Shown here one piece after another: positions 62,230 through 64,000 of a DNA stretch of 64,000 nt; the stretch's first letter is position 1, and every line of letters begins with the position of its first letter. The stretch is from CAXBBB01 sp963815505. GTDB lineage: Bacteria > Bacteroidota > Rhodothermia > Rhodothermales > BA12. Position numbers and translations under genes: made by a program. Where the stretch lies: positions 1 to 64,000 of the forward strand of contig CAWFGU010000010.1 in NCBI GenBank assembly GCA_963815505.1. Reading direction: 5' to 3'. The notes under the pieces were generated by a model. The model was given only the letters and a program-made list of their open reading frames with translations. It made no database searches and was not told the DNA's origin.

Positions 62230-63318
62230 ATGCTCTCCGATACCCAACGCTTCGCCCTCAAATCTCATTACCAAACCTTAAACGGGAAGCTCTCCGACCC
62301 CGATGTGGTGAGCGACGTAGCGCAGTTAACCTCGTTAAGCCGGGAGCACGCCGAGCTAAGCGCGCTGCTTGAAGTTGTTGGTCGCGCTGATGCGTTAGAA
62401 AAAGAGGCGAAAGATTTACGGCAACTCCTTGAAAAAGAGGAGGATGAAGACATGGTCGAGATGATCCGAGACGATATCAAGCGGGTCACCGGGTCTCTCG
62501 AGTCCGCCCGGATGGAGTTGCGCCGCAAGCTGATTCCGCGCGACCCTGCCGACCGAAAAGATGCCATCGTCGAGATTCGAGCCGGTGCGGGCGGGGACGA
62601 GGCAGCTCTGTTCGTGCGCGATATGTTGGACATCTACGACCGGTATGCCCAGAATTCGAGTCTCAAAATCGAACTCATGGACACTTCGGCTGGGACGGGA
62701 AGTGGGCTGAAGGAAGTGGTCTTCAGTGTGCGCGGGACGGATGCGTTCGCGCTCTTCCGCTACGAGAGCGGCGTCCACCGCGTTCAGCGCGTCCCAGCGA
62801 CCGAGAGCCAAGGGCGTATTCACACGTCGGCGATTACGGTCGCCGTCTTGCCCGAGGCCGAGGAGGTCGACGTCGAGGTGCGCGCGTCGGACCTGCGCAT
62901 CGACACGTACCGGTCGAGCGGAGCGGGCGGGCAGCACGTCAACACGACCGACTCGGCCATCCGCATCACGCACATCCCGACCGGACTGGTCGTGACGTGC
63001 CAGGACGAGCGGAGCCAGCACAAGAACAAGGACTCGGCGATGCGGCTGCTGCGGTCCAGGCTCTACGAGGCCGAACGCGAGCGCATCGATTCGGAGCGGT
63101 CGGCGGCGCGCAAGGAGATGGTCGGCTCGGGCGATCGGTCGGCTAAAATCCGTACCTACAACTACCCGCAAGACCGGGTGACCGATCACCGGCTCGAAGG
63201 CGACGACAAAAACCACCCGCTGCGATCGATCCTCAGCGGCGAACTGTCGCCCATCGTCGACGCGCTGCGCACCCAAGACGAGGCGGCCCGGCTGGCGCAC
63301 TTCGAGGAGCAAGGGTAA
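62230..63318 (+). CDS. prfA: Peptide chain release factor 1
   Basis: Recognises UAA and UAG stop codons and triggers peptide release on the ribosome. The 362 residues include the anticodon-like tripeptide in HRVQRVPATESQGRIHTS and the catalytic GGQ in RSSGAGGQHVNTTDSAIR. QDERSQHKNKDSAMRLLRSR and YNYPQDRVTDHRL follow, as in all RF1 proteins. No RF2-specific SPF motif. The first 40 codons and the leader are notably AT-richer than the rest of the gene, which may ease initiation. The prmC methylase gene is not adjacent. Confidence 0.97.
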   Translation: MLSDTQRFALKSHYQTLNGKLSDPDVVSDVAQLTSLSREHAELSALLEVVGRADALEKEAKDLRQLLEKEEDEDMVEMIRDDIKRVTGSLESARMELRRKLIPRDPADRKDAIVEIRAGAGGDEAALFVRDMLDIYDRYAQNSSLKIELMDTSAGTGSGLKEVVFSVRGTDAFALFRYESGVHRVQRVPATESQGRIHTSAITVAVLPEAEEVDVEVRASDLRIDTYRSSGAGGQHVNTTDSAIRITHIPTGLVVTCQDERSQHKNKDSAMRLLRSRLYEAERERIDSERSAARKEMVGSGDRSAKIRTYNYPQDRVTDHRLEGDDKNHPLRSILSGELSPIVDALRTQDEAARLAHFEEQG

Positions 63319-63350
63319 ACGCCGTGTGGCCGCAGTGAACCCCGGCGCCC

Positions 63351-63370
63351 ACCGCTTCCGTAGAAGCGGT
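63351..63370 (+). promoter_or_regulatory. Hairpin abutting a start codon
   Basis: ACCGCTTC (63351-63358) pairs perfectly with GAAGCGGT (63363-63370) around CGTA. It ends 1 bp before the ATG at 63372 and 33 bp after the prfA stop. It could end prfA transcription or mask the ribosome site of the next gene; no T-run supports the former. Confidence 0.5.
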
Positions 63371-63371
63371 C

Positions 63372-64000
63372 ATGCGCGACCTACTCGAACCTGCCACACC
63401 CGAGGATTACCGGTTCCTCGGCCAATTGCTCACCAGTCCCGTCAGCCTGTCGAACGACGGTCCGCTGAAACGCAGCATCGACGCTTACCTGTCGGCTCGG
63501 TCTAGCGGCTCGCCCCAAGCCGTCGCCCTTCGCCGCGAGGCCGACGCGCAGATCGAGCGGGCGCTCCGGTACTTCGGCTCGTCGGATGTGGGGCACACCG
63601 TCCGCGGATCGGTCGGGATGGAAGCTGGAGTCAGCCTCGACGTGATCGTGGGCGACGTAGCGCGGCACCTCAACGTCGACCTGCCCAGCGGAGCGCGGTT
63701 GCCCGAAGAGATCGAAGCGCTGGCCCAGCGGCACGTCGAGCGCACGTTTGCCAGCATGGCGCCCGCCGACCGGCAGCGCGCGCTCGAGGAGTTGGGCGTC
63801 GAGGCTCGGCAGGCGCGGTCGTTTCTGACGCAGTCAGCTTCGGTCTTCGCGCTGCCCGTCTTGATTCGGGCGTTCGATGTCGTGGTCGTGCAGGGGCTGG
63901 TCCGCAATTTGATCTTCGGTACGATCACGCGCTACGTCGGCAAACGCGTCGCCGGGACGCTCCTGGGCGCTCTGGTCGCCCGGCTGCCGTGGTGGACGCG
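63372..64000 (+). CDS. YaaW/UPF0174-family protein (partial, cut by window edge)
   Basis: The first 209 codons of a gene that runs off the right edge. LRYFGSSDVGHTVRGSVGME, SLDVIVGDVARHLNVDLPSG and IEALAQRHVERTFASMAPAD line up with the E. coli YaaW region LQHFGGDSIANKLRG and its following DVSKRLKL and LEQFLRNTWKKM, recalled from memory. The later part becomes hydrophobic (LIRAFDVVVVQGLVRNLIFG, VGKRVAGTLLGALVARL). Function is unknown. It follows prfA by 53 bp. Confidence 0.7.
   Translation, partial: MRDLLEPATPEDYRFLGQLLTSPVSLSNDGPLKRSIDAYLSARSSGSPQAVALRREADAQIERALRYFGSSDVGHTVRGSVGMEAGVSLDVIVGDVARHLNVDLPSGARLPEEIEALAQRHVERTFASMAPADRQRALEELGVEARQARSFLTQSASVFALPVLIRAFDVVVVQGLVRNLIFGTITRYVGKRVAGTLLGALVARLPWWT

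Noticed and set aside
1..64000. tRNA and rRNA genes
   Set aside because: I looked for tRNA-like T-loops and conserved rRNA stretches by eye and saw none; a covariance search would be needed to exclude them fully.

Overview
The window is about 64 kb of GC-rich bacterial chromosome. It most likely comes from the Rhodothermota (Rhodothermales, the Salinibacter/Rhodothermus relatives of Bacteroidota). Four signs point there. Two secreted proteins carry type IX secretion (T9SS) C-terminal sorting domains and sit beside a PorV-type protein and a TonB receptor with a carboxypeptidase-regulatory N-domain. Several starts are preceded by a Bacteroidota-like -7 box (TA[n]nTTTG). Most starts lack a Shine-Dalgarno site and have C/A-rich, G-poor leaders. 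A crtB-cruF-glycosyltransferase-acyltransferase cluster fits the acylated glycosyl carotenoids known from this group. I saw no rRNA, tRNA, CRISPR array or intact transposase.

Layout. 1-15 kb holds housekeeping and transport genes, mostly on the minus strand: purF (cut by the left edge), a YfiM-like protein, an NSS symporter, an ABC ATPase with a DUF5687-like permease, RNase R, aroB, an exported amidohydrolase, then qor (+), pgk and an ECF sigma factor. 15-17.4 kb has an exported isoaspartyl peptidase and small envelope proteins. 17.5-28.9 kb is one long minus-strand envelope operon: two T9SS cargo proteins, an Ig/FN3-like lipoprotein, a TonB receptor, PorV and an NHL lipoprotein. 29-34 kb has a lipoprotein methyltransferase, a beta-barrel protein, a DHH phosphoesterase and pepA. 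34-37.5 kb has pdxA, then a PTPS-folE-SDR operon that may make tetrahydrobiopterin, then a HIT protein. 37.5-41.2 kb has a large barrel-like protein, CorA and LapA. 41.3-45.8 kb is the carotenoid cluster. 45.9-53.5 kb has WbqC, Sir2, a very large RecB/Dna2-like nuclease-helicase, a family-2 glycosyltransferase and a DDAH-like amidinotransferase. 53.5-64 kb has a lipoprotein with MscS, a DUF2064 transferase, a chemoreceptor flanked by a duplicated DoxX segment, a flippase-DUF72-DoxX operon, prfA and the start of a YaaW-family gene.

Sequence quality matters here. Single-base indels break at least a dozen otherwise well-conserved genes. They concentrate in 22.7-27.9 kb and 40.9-53.0 kb, with one in purF near base 82. 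The broken reading frames resume in another frame with motifs intact and often sit at short homopolymers, so I read them as assembly errors rather than gene decay. Affected genes are reported as single loci over their full inferred span. Dispersed palindromic elements lie at 13.2, 33.9, 37.5 and 51.8 kb.
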